64,000 nucleotides of DNA from Mixta hanseatica. Its GTDB lineage: Bacteria > Pseudomonadota > Gammaproteobacteria > Enterobacterales > Enterobacteriaceae. Positions 55,268 through 64,000 of the stretch are shown one piece after another (position 1 is the stretch's first letter; each line of letters begins with the position of its first letter). The notes beneath the pieces are model-generated. The model ran no database searches. It worked only from the letters and a program-made list of their open reading frames with translations, and had not been told where the DNA came from. A program made the position numbers and the translations under genes. The DNA is taken from contig NZ_CP082904.1 in NCBI RefSeq assembly GCF_023517775.1, positions 2,976,001 through 3,040,000 on the forward strand. The letters run 5' to 3'.

Positions 55268-55422
55268 TATTCTGCTGCTCCGCTTATGTCAATTCACTAC
55301 GGGACACTATAAATTTCCCCCGGTAAAACAACAACGCTCATCAAAACGAAAGCGCTTTGCCAAATTGCCCGTTACCTTAACCGTGAAAGTTGTTGCTGAA
55401 CAGCACCATCTTTCTGAAATCT

Positions 55423-57075
55423 TTATCCTGAATTACGCTGATGCAGCGAGGCGGAAACCTGCTGCAGCAAAGGCGGCATATCCAGACGCGGCAACATCAC
55501 TTCAACCAGTGAAAGGCGACGCGCATCGGCAATCAGCTTCATGACTTCCGTCAGCTGCACCGTCTCCAGCACGCGCCAGCTTTGCGCCGGACACGCGGTG
55601 CTCAGCGCCTGCGGTATTTGCGTCCAGTTCCAGGCGGCAATATCGTTATAACGCTGATCGGCGCCGTTAATCGCGCGTTCTACGGTATAGCCGTCATTAT
55701 TTAAAATAAAAATCAACGGCTTCAGATTATCGCGCATCATCGAGCTTAGCTCCTGCACCGTTAACTGCGCAGAACCATCGCCAATCAGCAGAATGACTCG
55801 CCGTTCAGGCTCTGCGGTCTGGGCGCCGAAGGCCGCCGGCAAAGTATAGCCGATAGATCCCCATAACGGCTGCACCACCAGCATTGCGCCGGAGGGCAAA
55901 CGCAGCGCCGCAGCGCCAAACGCGGCGGTGCCCTGTTCCGCAACAATCAGATCGCCCGGTTGCAAAAACGCCTGTAGCGCCTGCCAGAAAGCGTTTTGTG
56001 TCAGGCCGGGTTGGTCACACGTTGCCAGCGGCGCGGGCTGACAATGGTTCAGCGTCCAGTGGGCGGCATAACGCTGGCACAGCTGTTGCAGCTCCGCTAT
56101 TACCGTCGCCATCGGTAGGGAGTCGAATCGTTTTCCAGCGACCGTGACGCTAAACGGCTGCACGTCGATGGTTTTTGCCGCCTCGATTTGCTGAGTAAAG
56201 CCGACCGTAATGGTATCGGTGAAGCGTACGCCGATAGTGAGGATCACGTCCGCCTGCTCAATCACCCGCCGCGTTTCAACGGCGCAGCCTTCTCCGGCAT
56301 AGGTGCCGGCAAAACCGGGACGCTGTTCATCCAGTACGCCTTTTCCCATTAGCAGCGTGGCATGCGGCAGCGGAACCGCCTCCAGCCAGTGCGCCAACTG
56401 CTGCTGTACGCCAAAGCGGTCGGCGAGGAAATCGGCCAGCAGCGATACGCTGCGCGCGCCTGCCAGCAGCGCGTCCGCCGCGCGGCGAAAATCCTCAAGC
56501 GCCTGAGCATCAGGCAACATCTGGACCGTTAACGGCTGCGTCGGGGCGCAGGCTGGCACGCTGGCGACATCCACCGGCAGCAGTAAATAACCCGGCCGCC
56601 GCTGCGTCAGCGCTTCACGGATAACGCGATCGATTTCTGCGCAGGCGTTTTCGGCGGTAAGCGTCGCCTGGGCGACCGTCACCTCACGCTGCATACGTAA
56701 AAAGTGGCCAAAGTCACCGTCGCCCAGCGAATGATGAATCAGATCGCCGCGCTGCTGCGCCGCTAAAGAGGGCGCGCCGACAATATGGATCACCGGCAGG
56801 TACTCCGCGTAGCTGCCCGCAATGCCGTTAATCGCGCTCAGCTCGCCAACGCCGAATGTGGTCAACAGCGCGGCGGGCCGGCCACTGCGCGCGTAACCAT
56901 CAGCGGCGTAAGCGGCGTTCAACTCATTGGCGCAGCCTACCCATGCCAGCCGCGGATGGGCGATAACCCGATCGAGAAACCCGAGGTTAAAATCCCCCGG
57001 CACGCCGAACAGGTGATCGATACCGATTTCATTCAGTCGCTGTAGCAGATAATCACTTACCGTTAAGCCAGACAT
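55423..57075 (-). CDS. ipdC: Indolepyruvate decarboxylase IpdC
   Basis: Thiamine diphosphate-dependent decarboxylase of indole-3-pyruvate, the key step of indole-3-acetic acid (auxin) synthesis in plant-associated enterobacteria. The catalytic glutamate is in GCANELNAAYAADGYAR, and the TPP motif runs from LIGDGSAQ to FILNNDGYTVERAI. 550 residues, the size of Pantoea and Enterobacter IpdC. Some homologues also act on phenylpyruvate or other 2-oxoacids, which sequence alone does not exclude. Its presence by glk is known from Pantoea-type genomes. Confidence 0.93.
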   Translation of the reverse strand: MSGLTVSDYLLQRLNEIGIDHLFGVPGDFNLGFLDRVIAHPRLAWVGCANELNAAYAADGYARSGRPAALLTTFGVGELSAINGIAGSYAEYLPVIHIVGAPSLAAQQRGDLIHHSLGDGDFGHFLRMQREVTVAQATLTAENACAEIDRVIREALTQRRPGYLLLPVDVASVPACAPTQPLTVQMLPDAQALEDFRRAADALLAGARSVSLLADFLADRFGVQQQLAHWLEAVPLPHATLLMGKGVLDEQRPGFAGTYAGEGCAVETRRVIEQADVILTIGVRFTDTITVGFTQQIEAAKTIDVQPFSVTVAGKRFDSLPMATVIAELQQLCQRYAAHWTLNHCQPAPLATCDQPGLTQNAFWQALQAFLQPGDLIVAEQGTAAFGAAALRLPSGAMLVVQPLWGSIGYTLPAAFGAQTAEPERRVILLIGDGSAQLTVQELSSMMRDNLKPLIFILNNDGYTVERAINGADQRYNDIAAWNWTQIPQALSTACPAQSWRVLETVQLTEVMKLIADARRLSLVEVMLPRLDMPPLLQQVSASLHQRNSG

Positions 57076-57288
57076 AGCAGACTCCTTGCGTCATCAGGTC
57101 ATTTCAGTATCGATTATTCTGCCGTCGCGTCGACATACGATATTGTTATCTTCCGTCGTCGCGTGGCAAGCGCGCGTTACGCCTGAGCATTTTTCGGTAA
57201 TTGCGATCTGTTCCGCGGCTTTTCCTTGGTGTAAACGCATACACTGATAAGCTCACTGCTTAACCGCTTCTTTCTTCAGGAAATCGCC

Positions 57289-58278
57289 ATGCACTATCAA
57301 CCCGCCGCTGAGCGTTATCAGCAGATGGAATATCGCCGTTCCGGCCGCAGCGGCCTTAAGCTGCCCGCCATCTCTCTTGGCCTGTGGCATAACTTTGGCG
57401 ACAGCACGCGCGTTGATAACAGCCGCGCGCTACTGCGTCACGCCTTCGATGCGGGCATTACTCACTTCGACCTTGCCAATAATTACGGCCCGCCGCCGGG
57501 ATCGGCAGAGGAAAACTTTGGCCGGATTCTACGGGAAGATTTTCGCGCCTGGCGCGACGAACTGATTATCTCGACCAAAGCGGGCTATACCATGTGGGAT
57601 GGGCCATACGGCGACTGGGGTTCGCGTAAATACCTGATCTCCAGTCTCGATCAGAGCCTGAAGCGCATGGGGCTGGAGTATGTCGATATTTTTTATCATC
57701 ACCGCCCCGACCCGGAAACGCCGCTGGAAGAGACCATGATGGCGCTGGATCAGGTAGTGCGTCAGGGCAAAGCGCTGTATGCCGCTATCTCTAACTATCC
57801 CGCCGATCGGGCAGCGGAGGCGATTAACATATTGCGCGAGCTGGGCACCCCCTGTCTGATTCATCAGCCAAAATATTCACTGTTTGAGCGAAAGCCGGAG
57901 GAAGGCCTGTTAGATGTGCTGCAGCGCGACGGCGTAGGCTGTATCGCTTTTTCGCCGCTGGCTGGCGGCGTGCTGACCGATCGCTATCTGCATGGCGTTC
58001 CGGAAGATTCCCGCGCCGCCAGCGGTAGCCGTTTCCTGAATGCCGAACAGCTAACGGCGGATAAAATGGCGAAGGTGCAACAGCTTAATGCTATCGCGCA
58101 ACGACGTGGACAGAAACTGGCGCAGATGGCGCTGGCCTGGGTGCTGCGTCAGCCTGCCATGACCAGCGTGCTGATTGGTGCCAGTAAAACCAGTCAGATC
58201 GACGATGCGGTACAGATGTTGCAGCAAAATCCGCTGAGCGCGGAAGAATTGCAGGAAATCGAAAGCGTACTGCGTTAA
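57289..58278 (+). CDS. Aldo-keto reductase (YghZ/Gpr-like)
   Basis: NADPH-dependent aldo-keto reductase of 329 residues. The catalytic tetrad shows as DLANNYGPPPGSAEENFG (Asp, Tyr), ISTKAGYTMW (Lys) and FYHHRPDPETP (His). It resembles E. coli YghZ (L-glyceraldehyde-3-phosphate reductase) strongly over the first 190 residues but lacks its C-terminal tail, so the name is not transferred. Divergent from ipdC. Confidence 0.88.
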   Translation: MHYQPAAERYQQMEYRRSGRSGLKLPAISLGLWHNFGDSTRVDNSRALLRHAFDAGITHFDLANNYGPPPGSAEENFGRILREDFRAWRDELIISTKAGYTMWDGPYGDWGSRKYLISSLDQSLKRMGLEYVDIFYHHRPDPETPLEETMMALDQVVRQGKALYAAISNYPADRAAEAINILRELGTPCLIHQPKYSLFERKPEEGLLDVLQRDGVGCIAFSPLAGGVLTDRYLHGVPEDSRAASGSRFLNAEQLTADKMAKVQQLNAIAQRRGQKLAQMALAWVLRQPAMTSVLIGASKTSQIDDAVQMLQQNPLSAEELQEIESVLR

Positions 58279-58424
58279 TCTTTTCTCTGGCTGTCGCCGC
58301 GCAGCCAGAAAACTCCCAATCCAGATTATCCTTAACTTTTTCAGAAACCCGCCGATGTTATGCCTGAGCTTTCTTTATATGCTGGCGCCACAGTGCTGCT
58401 GTTTGCGCGCTGATAAGGAGAAAT

Positions 58425-58850
58425 ATGAAACGTGCCATTATTTTTGCCGCTTTGCTGGCAAGCTTGTCCCCTTTCGCTATACACACAGCACAAGCCGATG
58501 GCGCCACGATTACTCTGGCTCCGGGCGTGACGTTACAACTGGGCGATCGCGATCGCCACGGTCAATACTGGGATGGCGGACGCTGGCGCGACGGGCGCTG
58601 GTGGCACGATCGCTATGAATGGCAACAGGGCCGCTGGTGGCGTCATGAGCAGTGGCGACGCCACCGCGACTGGGAACGCCAGCAGTGGCAACGCCATGAA
58701 TGGCAGCGTGAGCGTGAATGGCGGCATCATGAGCGCGCCCGTGAGCGTGAACATCGCAAGTGGGAAAAACAGCGTGAACGCGAGCATCGTAAATGGGAAA
58801 AGCACCGCGAACATGAGCATCGCCAGTGGGAGAAACATCATCGCGACTAA
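58425..58850 (+). CDS. ypeC: YpeC-like periplasmic protein (DUF2502) with charged repeats
   Basis: Signal peptide to about residue 24 (ending TAQA), then a short conserved region (ATITLAPGVTLQLGDRDRHG, YWDGGRWRD) shared with E. coli YpeC. From about residue 55 it is extremely rich in Trp, Arg, His and Glu, with three near-copies of an EHRKWEKxRE unit at 108-141. 141 residues, longer than the E. coli form through repeat growth. Function unknown. It sits next to mntH, as in E. coli; metal binding by the histidines is possible but unproven. Confidence 0.85.
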   Translation: MKRAIIFAALLASLSPFAIHTAQADGATITLAPGVTLQLGDRDRHGQYWDGGRWRDGRWWHDRYEWQQGRWWRHEQWRRHRDWERQQWQRHEWQREREWRHHERAREREHRKWEKQREREHRKWEKHREHEHRQWEKHHRD

Positions 58851-58905
58851 TCACCGCCGCTCTGTTACGGGCGGCATTGCCTGATAAAATCGCTGCCCGA
58901 TCCTG

Positions 58906-58939
58906 AAAAAAAGCGCCGTCCTCACGGCGCTTTTTTTAT
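58906..58939. terminator. Bidirectional terminator between ypeC and mntH
   Basis: Stem AAGCGCCGT/ACGGCGCTT with a 4-nt loop, flanked by A7 and T7. Confidence 0.92.
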
Positions 58940-60180
58940 CCCAGACCCAGCGCTTCACCAACCAGCAGATAGATATTCAGCGTGACGACCAGCGCCACAA
59001 TCACCCAGCCGACGAATTGCATCACGCGTGAGTTGGTCATATCTCCCATCAGCTCCTGCTTGCCAGTAAAGACCAGCAGCGGTATTAGCGCCAGCGCAAT
59101 ACCGAAGCTCAACAGTACCTGACTCATGACCAGAATGCGCGTGGGATCCCAGCCCGCCATGATCACAATAAAAGAGGGCAGCATAGTGATGGTCCGGCGC
59201 AGCCAGAGCGGGATATGAAAGTGAATAAACCCCTGCATCACCACCTGCCCCGCCAGCGTGCCGACTACCGTAGAAGAGAGGCCCGCCGCTACCAGACTCA
59301 GACCAAAGACTAACGCGGCGGCATCGCTAAGCAAGGGTTTCAGCGTCAGGTAAGCCTGATCAAGATCCGCCACGCCGGTATTCCCATTGAAATGGAAGGC
59401 CGCCGCTGCCGTCGCCATCATCGCCAGATTAACAAAACCGGCAATGGTCATGGCAATTGCCACATCCAGCTTGGTGGAAGAGTAACGCTCGCTGCGCGAA
59501 CTGCCGCGTCCGCCATTCTGCGTCAGGGATGAGTGCAGATAAATCACGTGCGGCATGATAGTCGCGCCCAGCACGCCCGCCGCCAGAAATACCGCGTCAG
59601 CCGTCGGCAGCGAGGGCAACGCCATGCCGCGTACCAGTTCGCTCATTTGCGGCTGGGAGAAGAACAGCTCAACGATATAGGCCGCAGCGACAAACAGCAG
59701 CAGCCCGCCGATAACCAGCTCCAGTGGTTTTTGACCCCGGCTTTGCAGCATCAGAATCAAAAAGGTAGCCACGCCGGTGAGTACCGCGCCCTGTAACAGC
59801 GAGATGCCCAGCAGCATCTTAAAGCCGAGCGCGGCGCCGATAAATTCCGCCAGATCGGTCGCCATAGCGATAATCTCCGCCTGCACCCAGTAAAACCACA
59901 CCGCCGGACGCGGAAAGCGATCGCGGATATGTTCAGCGAGGTTTTTGCCGGTGGCGATCCCCAGTTTGGCGGACATCAACTGAATAATCGTCGCCATAAT
60001 ATTGGCCCATACCACCACCCACAGCAGTTTATAACCGTAAGAGGCGCCCGCCTGAATATTGGTGGCAAAGTTACCAGGATCGATATAACCAATTGCCGCG
60101 ATAAAGGCCGGCCCCAGCAACGCCAGCTTTATCTTACGGGCTCCGCGTGCTGCTCGTTCCGCGGTGCGGCTTTCTAACAT
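58936..60180 (-). CDS. mntH: Proton-dependent manganese transporter MntH (Nramp)
   Basis: Inner-membrane Nramp divalent metal importer for Mn2+ (and Fe2+). The metal-binding motifs [12 protein letters not shown] in helix 1 and [13 protein letters not shown] in helix 6 are present, with eleven helices in all. The ATG at 60180 ([12 protein letters not shown]) is chosen because AGGA lies eight bases upstream; ATGs at 60186 and 60210 are alternatives. MntR- and Fur-type boxes lie upstream. Divergent from nupC. Confidence 0.96.
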   Translation of the reverse strand: MLESRTAERAARGARKIKLALLGPAFIAAIGYIDPGNFATNIQAGASYGYKLLWVVVWANIMATIIQLMSAKLGIATGKNLAEHIRDRFPRPAVWFYWVQAEIIAMATDLAEFIGAALGFKMLLGISLLQGAVLTGVATFLILMLQSRGQKPLELVIGGLLLFVAAAYIVELFFSQPQMSELVRGMALPSLPTADAVFLAAGVLGATIMPHVIYLHSSLTQNGGRGSSRSERYSSTKLDVAIAMTIAGFVNLAMMATAAAAFHFNGNTGVADLDQAYLTLKPLLSDAAALVFGLSLVAAGLSSTVVGTLAGQVVMQGFIHFHIPLWLRRTITMLPSFIVIMAGWDPTRILVMSQVLLSFGIALALIPLLVFTGKQELMGDMTNSRVMQFVGWVIVALVVTLNIYLLVGEALGLG

Positions 60181-60242
60181 AGTCATTATCCTGTCTAAAA
60201 GTTGTGTCACCCTTACAGATTAAAGGGACATAAGCCAAGGTA

Positions 60243-60261
60243 AAATATGATTATCGTTATC
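60243..60261. promoter_or_regulatory. Fur box upstream of mntH
   Basis: AAATATGATTATCGTTATC matches the 19-bp Fur consensus at 14 positions. Confidence 0.6.
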
Positions 60262-60282
60262 GCTGTGATAGCTCGCGCTATA

Positions 60283-60304
60283 AAGTATAGCAAAGGCTAT
60301 ATTT
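60283..60304. promoter_or_regulatory. MntR box upstream of mntH
   Basis: TATAGCAAAGGCTATA with flanking AAG and TTT is nearly identical to the E. coli mntH MntR box; it would repress mntH when manganese is plentiful. Confidence 0.8.
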
Positions 60305-60408
60305 GTATTCACAATAGCCGACTGTTTACCGCGCATCAACCCACTAAATGTAGGCCATCCCGCAAATGTTAACAATGCGCATGTGGTTTTTTTAATCGGT
60401 GTTACAGT

Positions 60409-60424
60409 TGTGATCGGGATGACT
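60409..60424 (+). promoter_or_regulatory. Weak CRP-like site upstream of nupC
   Basis: TGTGA-N6-TGACT has one perfect and one poor half-site. nupC is CRP/CytR-regulated in E. coli, so the position is sensible, but the match is weak. Confidence 0.3.
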
Positions 60425-60540
60425 TTTCTGATGCGCGTTACGATAGGCAATTGTTATATTGTGGAGTTGATCTCGTTTTTACGCCCGGTGTTACATAGAA
60501 TACGCAGCGAAATATAATCTGCCTCAAATTTGGAGCATAC

Positions 60541-61728
60541 ATGTCCCGCATTTTGCATTTTGTTCTGGCGCTGGTGGTGGTTGCGTTACTGGCCTTGCTG
60601 GTAAGCCGCGATCGTAAAAATATCCGCGTCCGTTTTATTATACAGCTATTAGTCATTGAGGTACTGCTTGCGTGGTTCTTCCTTAACTCCGAAGCTGGCC
60701 TGGGATTCGTAAAAGGCTTTGCCGGCCTGTTTGATTATCTGCTGAAATACGCTGCTGAAGGGACCAACTTCGTATTCGGCGGTATGAATGAAAAAGGTCT
60801 GGCGTTCTTCTTCCTGAATGTTCTCTGTCCGATCGTCTTTATCTCCGCCCTGATTGGTATCTTGCAGCACTTCCGCATTCTGCCTATCGTTATTCGCGCT
60901 ATCGGTACGGTACTGTCGAAAGTTAACGGCATGGGTAAGCTGGAATCCTTTAACGCGGTCAGCTCACTGATTTTGGGACAGTCAGAAAACTTTATCGCGT
61001 ATAAGGATATCCTGGGTCAGATGTCGCAGCGCCGCATGTACACCATGGCCGCCACCGCGATGTCTACCGTCTCCATGTCTATCGTGGGGGCCTATATGAC
61101 CATGCTGCAGCCACAATATGTGGTAGCCGCGCTGGTGCTGAACATGTTCAGTACCTTTATCGTGCTCTCGTTGATTAACCCCTACCGTGTCGACAGCGAA
61201 GAAGATTTGCAGCTGAGCGATCTACATAAAGGGCAAAGCTTCTTTGAGATGCTGGGCGAATATATCCTGGCTGGTTTCCGCGTGGCGATTATCGTGGCGG
61301 CGATGCTTATCGGCTTTATCGCTATCATTTCCGGCATTAATGCGCTGTTTGATGCCATTTTTGGCATTAGCTTCCAGGGCGTGCTGGGCTACGTCTTCTT
61401 CCCCTTCGCCTGGGTGATGGGCGTTCCTGCCAGCGAAGCGCTGCAGGTGGGCAGTATTATGGCCACCAAGCTGGTTTCCAATGAATTCGTAGCCATGATG
61501 GATCTGCAGAAAATCGCTGGCCAGCTCTCTCCGCGTGGCGAAGGCATCCTGTCGGTGTTCCTGGTCTCTTTTGCCAACTTCTCTTCTATCGGCATCGTGG
61601 CCGGTGCGATTAAAGGTTTGCATGAAGAACAGGGTAATGTGGTTTCCCGCTTCGGCCTGAAGCTGCTGTACGGCTCTACGCTGGTTAGCGTGCTTTCTGC
61701 TTCTATCGCCGGTCTGGTGCTATCCTGA
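60541..61728 (+). CDS. nupC: Nucleoside:H+ symporter NupC
   Basis: Concentrative nucleoside transporter of 395 residues in the inner membrane, importing pyrimidine nucleosides and adenosine with protons. The family segments [32 protein letters not shown] and [10 protein letters not shown] are visible. Divergent from mntH as in E. coli, with a strong terminator after it. Confidence 0.97.
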   Translation: MSRILHFVLALVVVALLALLVSRDRKNIRVRFIIQLLVIEVLLAWFFLNSEAGLGFVKGFAGLFDYLLKYAAEGTNFVFGGMNEKGLAFFFLNVLCPIVFISALIGILQHFRILPIVIRAIGTVLSKVNGMGKLESFNAVSSLILGQSENFIAYKDILGQMSQRRMYTMAATAMSTVSMSIVGAYMTMLQPQYVVAALVLNMFSTFIVLSLINPYRVDSEEDLQLSDLHKGQSFFEMLGEYILAGFRVAIIVAAMLIGFIAIISGINALFDAIFGISFQGVLGYVFFPFAWVMGVPASEALQVGSIMATKLVSNEFVAMMDLQKIAGQLSPRGEGILSVFLVSFANFSSIGIVAGAIKGLHEEQGNVVSRFGLKLLYGSTLVSVLSASIAGLVLS

Positions 61729-61742
61729 TCGCATCAGCATTG

Positions 61743-61772
61743 AAAAAAACCGGGCCTGGCCCGGTTTTTTTA
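61743..61772. terminator. Terminator of nupC
   Basis: Stem ACCGGGC/GCCCGGT with flanking A7 and T7, 15 bp after nupC. It would also stop the leftward tRNA-Ala transcript. Confidence 0.92.
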
Positions 61773-61818
61773 TGCGCGCGGTTAAGGCGTATAATCAGGC
61801 TTCGACGGGCGTAAAACA

Positions 61819-61936
61819 GATAAGCGGATAAGCGGATAAGCGGATAAGCGGATAAGCGGATAAGCGGATAAGCGGATAAGCGGATAAGCGGATAAGCGGA
61901 TAAGCGGATAAGCGGATAAGCGGATAAGCGGATAAG
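61819..61936. repeat. 8-bp tandem satellite, GATAAGCG x about 14.8
   Basis: Fifteen GATAAG copies start every 8 bp from 61819 to 61931 without a single mismatch; fourteen are followed by CG. It lies between the nupC terminator and the 3' end of the first tRNA-Ala gene, in the trailer of the leftward tRNA transcript. All three minus-strand frames are open through it, which creates spurious frames with a repeating eight-residue peptide; none is a real gene. Confidence 0.97.
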
Positions 61937-61969
61937 AATAACGGCGAAAACAAGAAATCGAAAGGAAAA

Positions 61970-62045
<76 letters not shown>

Positions 62046-62087
62046 ACATCAGATGATTACCGTTACCAAACCTGTTGGGATAAGATT

Positions 62088-62163
<76 letters not shown>

Positions 62164-62196
62164 ATACCGGATAATCGTGTCGTGTTGACGAAGCGC

Positions 62197-62225
62197 ATGA
62201 TATGAAACCGCCTCCAGGGTGTCAA
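62197..62225 (-). promoter_or_regulatory. Promoter of the tRNA-Ala pair
   Basis: On the minus strand TTGACA (62220-62225) and TATCAT (62197-62202) are separated by exactly 17 bp. The first tRNA starts about 34 bp after the -10. Confidence 0.85.
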
Positions 62226-62581
62226 CGGCAAATTGAAAATCTGTGTTTGATCGCTGAAAAAGACGCCAAACAACATTTAACACCTTCTGCGCCAAAGGGC
62301 CCGACTACCGGATAATCCTCCTTAAAATGCGCTTCTGTCTGCTGGCTATCGCGCCGGTTGCCGTTGGGAAAAGATTTATTACTGGCTGGCCCTGCAGATA
62401 CTCGCCTCGTTGTTAATATAGAGTTAACTTCTTTATAAAATGATGCTTGTTATTGTTAATTTGCTATGCAAAACTTCGCACGCTAATTAATCTACTGGTT
62501 GATCGAATCCGCTCTGGCTGCGTCCTGCCGCCGACGAGAAGCGAAAACCATCGTTACCCTTTGACTAACACCAGAGCTACT
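62226..62581. other. Intergenic region upstream of the FNT gene
   Basis: About 355 bp without a supported gene. A frame in phase with the FNT gene opens at 62447 but its extra 45 codons show no family resemblance. The AT-rich part around 62420-62460 probably holds the rightward promoter; no clear FNR box was seen. Confidence 0.45.
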
Positions 62582-63370
62582 ATGTCCTTGCATTCACCTA
62601 AAGAAATCGCTGCCATTGCTATCCAGGCTGGCGTGGCGAAAAGTCGTCTGTCTGTTTCGTCCCTGTTAATTCTTGGCTTTATGGCTGGCGCATTTATTGC
62701 GACCGGTTTTCTGCTTGATCTGCATGTCATTAATAAACTGCCGGCGGACTGGGGTTCTTTTGGCGGTTTTCTTGGCGCTGCCGTTTTCCCGGTTGGCCTG
62801 ATCCTGACCATTCTGGCCGGCGGCGAGCTGTTGACCGGCAATATGATGACCATGCCTATCGCCTGGTTTGCCCGTCAGGTAAGCGGCTTCAGCGTACTGC
62901 GTAACTGGTTCTGGATCACCATTGCTAACTTTATCGGCAGCGTGGCCGTCGCCTGGTTTTTTGGTCATCTGCTTGGTATGACCGAAGGCGATTACCTGAC
63001 TAAAACCGTGGCGATCGCGACGGCTAAAGTCAATGCCGACTTTATGCATGCCTTTATCTCCGGCATCGGCTGTAACTGGCTGGTCTGCCTTGCCGTCTGG
63101 CTGGCCTTCGCCAGCAAAGATATGGTGGGTAAGATTTTTGGCGCCTGGTTCCCGGTGATGGCTTTCGTGGCTATCGGTTTTCAACACGTGGTTGCCAATA
63201 TGTTTATCGTTCCGGCAGCAATCTTTGCCGGCCAGCTTAGCTGGGCTGAGTATCTGCCGAATTTTATCGCCGTGTTTCTTGGCAATGGCGTTGGCGGTGC
63301 GGTTTTCGTCGCCCTCGCCTACTTCCTTGCTTTCCGTCCTGCGGTAGAAAGTGCATCTGCTTCACGCTAA
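62582..63370 (+). CDS. Formate/nitrite transporter (FNT) family channel
   Basis: Pentameric FNT-type channel subunit of 262 residues with six membrane helices. The start MSLHSPKEIAAIAIQAGVAK is the conserved amphipathic helix, and typical FNT segments follow (LTGNMMTMPIAWFARQVSG, SGIGCNWLVCLAVWLAFASKDMVGKIFGAWFPVMAFVAIGFQHVVANM is split over the core helices). Resembles FocA/NirC and Bacillus YwcJ; formate or nitrite as substrate cannot be decided. E. coli has no gene of this type at this locus. Confidence 0.88.
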   Translation: MSLHSPKEIAAIAIQAGVAKSRLSVSSLLILGFMAGAFIATGFLLDLHVINKLPADWGSFGGFLGAAVFPVGLILTILAGGELLTGNMMTMPIAWFARQVSGFSVLRNWFWITIANFIGSVAVAWFFGHLLGMTEGDYLTKTVAIATAKVNADFMHAFISGIGCNWLVCLAVWLAFASKDMVGKIFGAWFPVMAFVAIGFQHVVANMFIVPAAIFAGQLSWAEYLPNFIAVFLGNGVGGAVFVALAYFLAFRPAVESASASR

Positions 63371-63495
63371 TACTGTTTGTCCTCTGCCTGCGGGCAGAGG
63401 GCATCACCTTTCCTGTTAGTGATCCTCGTTAGTTAATCGCCTGACTTTTTCATGTAATATATTTGCCTGTTGCTTAAGTTTACAGGGACTGAAAC

Positions 63496-63849
63496 GTGAA
63501 AGAGGAATGGTTAACGCCGGATGAGCTTGCCCAACGGACAGGCTATACGCGTCAGACAATCAATAAATGGATTAAGCGCGAGCACTGGATAACGAAACCC
63601 AAGCCCGGCGTACAGGGCGGTAAAGCGCGCGTGGTGAAAATCGACGAACGGGTGGCGGCTTTTTTAGATGACACGCGCCATGCGGCGGAACCGGCCGGTA
63701 TCTATCTGGCGAAAACCAATACGCTGTCCGCCTTACTGAATACTTTTGTCCAGCAAATGACGCCGCAAGAACAGGAAAAGCTGCAGAAATTGCTGCTGCG
63801 TGAAGGCGTTAAAGGACTGCTTCAGCGGCTGGATATTGAGAGCAAATAA
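63496..63849 (+). CDS. yfeC: YfeC family DNA-binding protein
   Basis: 117-residue protein whose N-terminus is a winged-helix/MerR-like helix-turn-helix (LTPDELAQRTGYTRQTINKW, followed by KPGVQGGKARVVKID). The C-terminal helical part ends LLLREGVKGLLQRLDIESK, as in E. coli YfeC. Putative transcription regulator, targets unknown. GGGA lies about nine bases before the GTG/ATG region. Same position as in E. coli, before gltX. Confidence 0.9.
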   Translation: MKEEWLTPDELAQRTGYTRQTINKWIKREHWITKPKPGVQGGKARVVKIDERVAAFLDDTRHAAEPAGIYLAKTNTLSALLNTFVQQMTPQEQEKLQKLLLREGVKGLLQRLDIESK

Positions 63850-63880
63850 AAAAAACCGGAAGCTTGCTTCCGGTTTTTTT
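63850..63880. terminator. Bidirectional terminator between yfeC and gltX
   Basis: Stem ACCGGAAG/CTTCCGGT with flanking A7 and T8. Confidence 0.92.
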
Positions 63881-63899
63881 ATGCGTCGCGCAAAAAGCG

Positions 63900-64000
63900 T
63901 TAGCCCTGAGCTTCACGCTCGCTAATAAAGGCCAGCGCCTTTTCGATACGCGCCACTGCACGAGAGCGGCCAATCGCCTGCACCGTTACGTCCAGCGCCG
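63900..64000 (-). CDS. gltX: Glutamyl-tRNA synthetase GltX (partial, C-terminus only)
   Basis: The last 32 codons before a TAA stop translate to a segment containing [20 protein letters not shown] and ending SEREAQG. This is the C-terminal end of the anticodon-binding domain of enterobacterial GltX, and yfeC is its E. coli neighbour. The rest lies outside the window, so the call rests on a short stretch plus synteny. Confidence 0.8.
   Translation of the reverse strand, partial: ALDVTVQAIGRSRAVARIEKALAFISEREAQG

Noticed and set aside
55349..55358. AAAGCGCTTT palindrome upstream of glk, possible Cra site
   Set aside because: Short palindrome that deviates from the Cra consensus; no supporting second site.
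57230..57252. TGTAAA half of a TyrR-like box between ipdC and the aldo-keto reductase
   Set aside because: The second half does not match TTTACA and the distance to ipdC is large.
58510..58854. Long minus-strand frames opposite ypeC
   Set aside because: Their composition mirrors the repetitive, biased codons of ypeC; no ribosome binding site or family resemblance.

Overview
The window is a chromosomal segment of an enteric gammaproteobacterium, most likely Erwiniaceae (Pantoea, Mixta or Erwinia type). Long stretches keep the Escherichia coli gene order: pdxB-usg-truA-dedA-accD, flk/fabB/mnmC, yfcL-epmC-yfcA-mepA-aroC-prmB, smrB/sixA, fadJ-fadI, yfcZ/fadL, mlaA, yfdC-argW, ypdK/alaC/ypdA-ypdB, glk, ypeC/mntH/nupC, two tRNA-Ala genes, yfeC and gltX. 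The high GC content, an ipdC (indolepyruvate decarboxylase) gene beside glk, and a nine-gene ccm cluster between mlaA and yfdC set it apart from E. coli. The genus call is inference. No insertion sequence, prophage or CRISPR array was seen.

Layout. 1-5 kb: accD (partial), dedA, truA, usg and pdxB read leftward. 4.7-6.5 kb: a frameshifted AraC-type regulator faces an EamA transporter, with an intact array of possible operators between them. 6.6-12 kb: flk, a rhodanese, a MocR-type regulator, yfcJ and fabB. 12-20 kb: mnmC, then tRNA/translation modification, shikimate and murein genes. 20-26 kb: fatty-acid uptake and oxidation (fadJ, fadI, fadL); fadI, fadL and fabB all have recognisable FadR sites. 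26-34 kb: mlaA and the complete cytochrome c maturation cluster ccmABCDEFG(dsbE)HI, with CcmH and CcmI as separate genes. 34-37 kb: yfdC, tRNA-Arg(CCU), a gene-poor stretch and two small accessory genes. 37-44 kb: the pyruvate transporter yhjX, an SMP-30 lactonase and a bglG-bglF-bglB aryl-beta-glucoside operon with two RAT/terminator switches. 44-50 kb: accessory small lipoproteins, an unknown membrane protein with a universal stress protein, and an IclR regulator divergent from an EmrAB-like efflux pair. 50-55 kb: ypdK, alaC, the pyruvate-sensing YpdA/YpdB pair and glk. 55-64 kb: ipdC, an aldo-keto reductase, ypeC, mntH, nupC, a 15-copy 8-bp satellite beside two tRNA-Ala(GGC) genes, an FNT-family channel, yfeC and the end of gltX.

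Working together. FadR (not in the window) would coordinate fadL, fadIJ and fabB. YpdA/YpdB would drive yhjX, about 14 kb away, and the yhjX upstream region carries a degenerate direct repeat with the spacing of a YpdB site. MntR and Fur boxes lie upstream of mntH. The least explained sequences are the satellite in the tRNA-Ala trailer, an orphan terminator preceded by a perfect LacI-family-like palindrome near 45 kb, a histidine-rich mini-lipoprotein, and a folded intergenic element downstream of mnmC.
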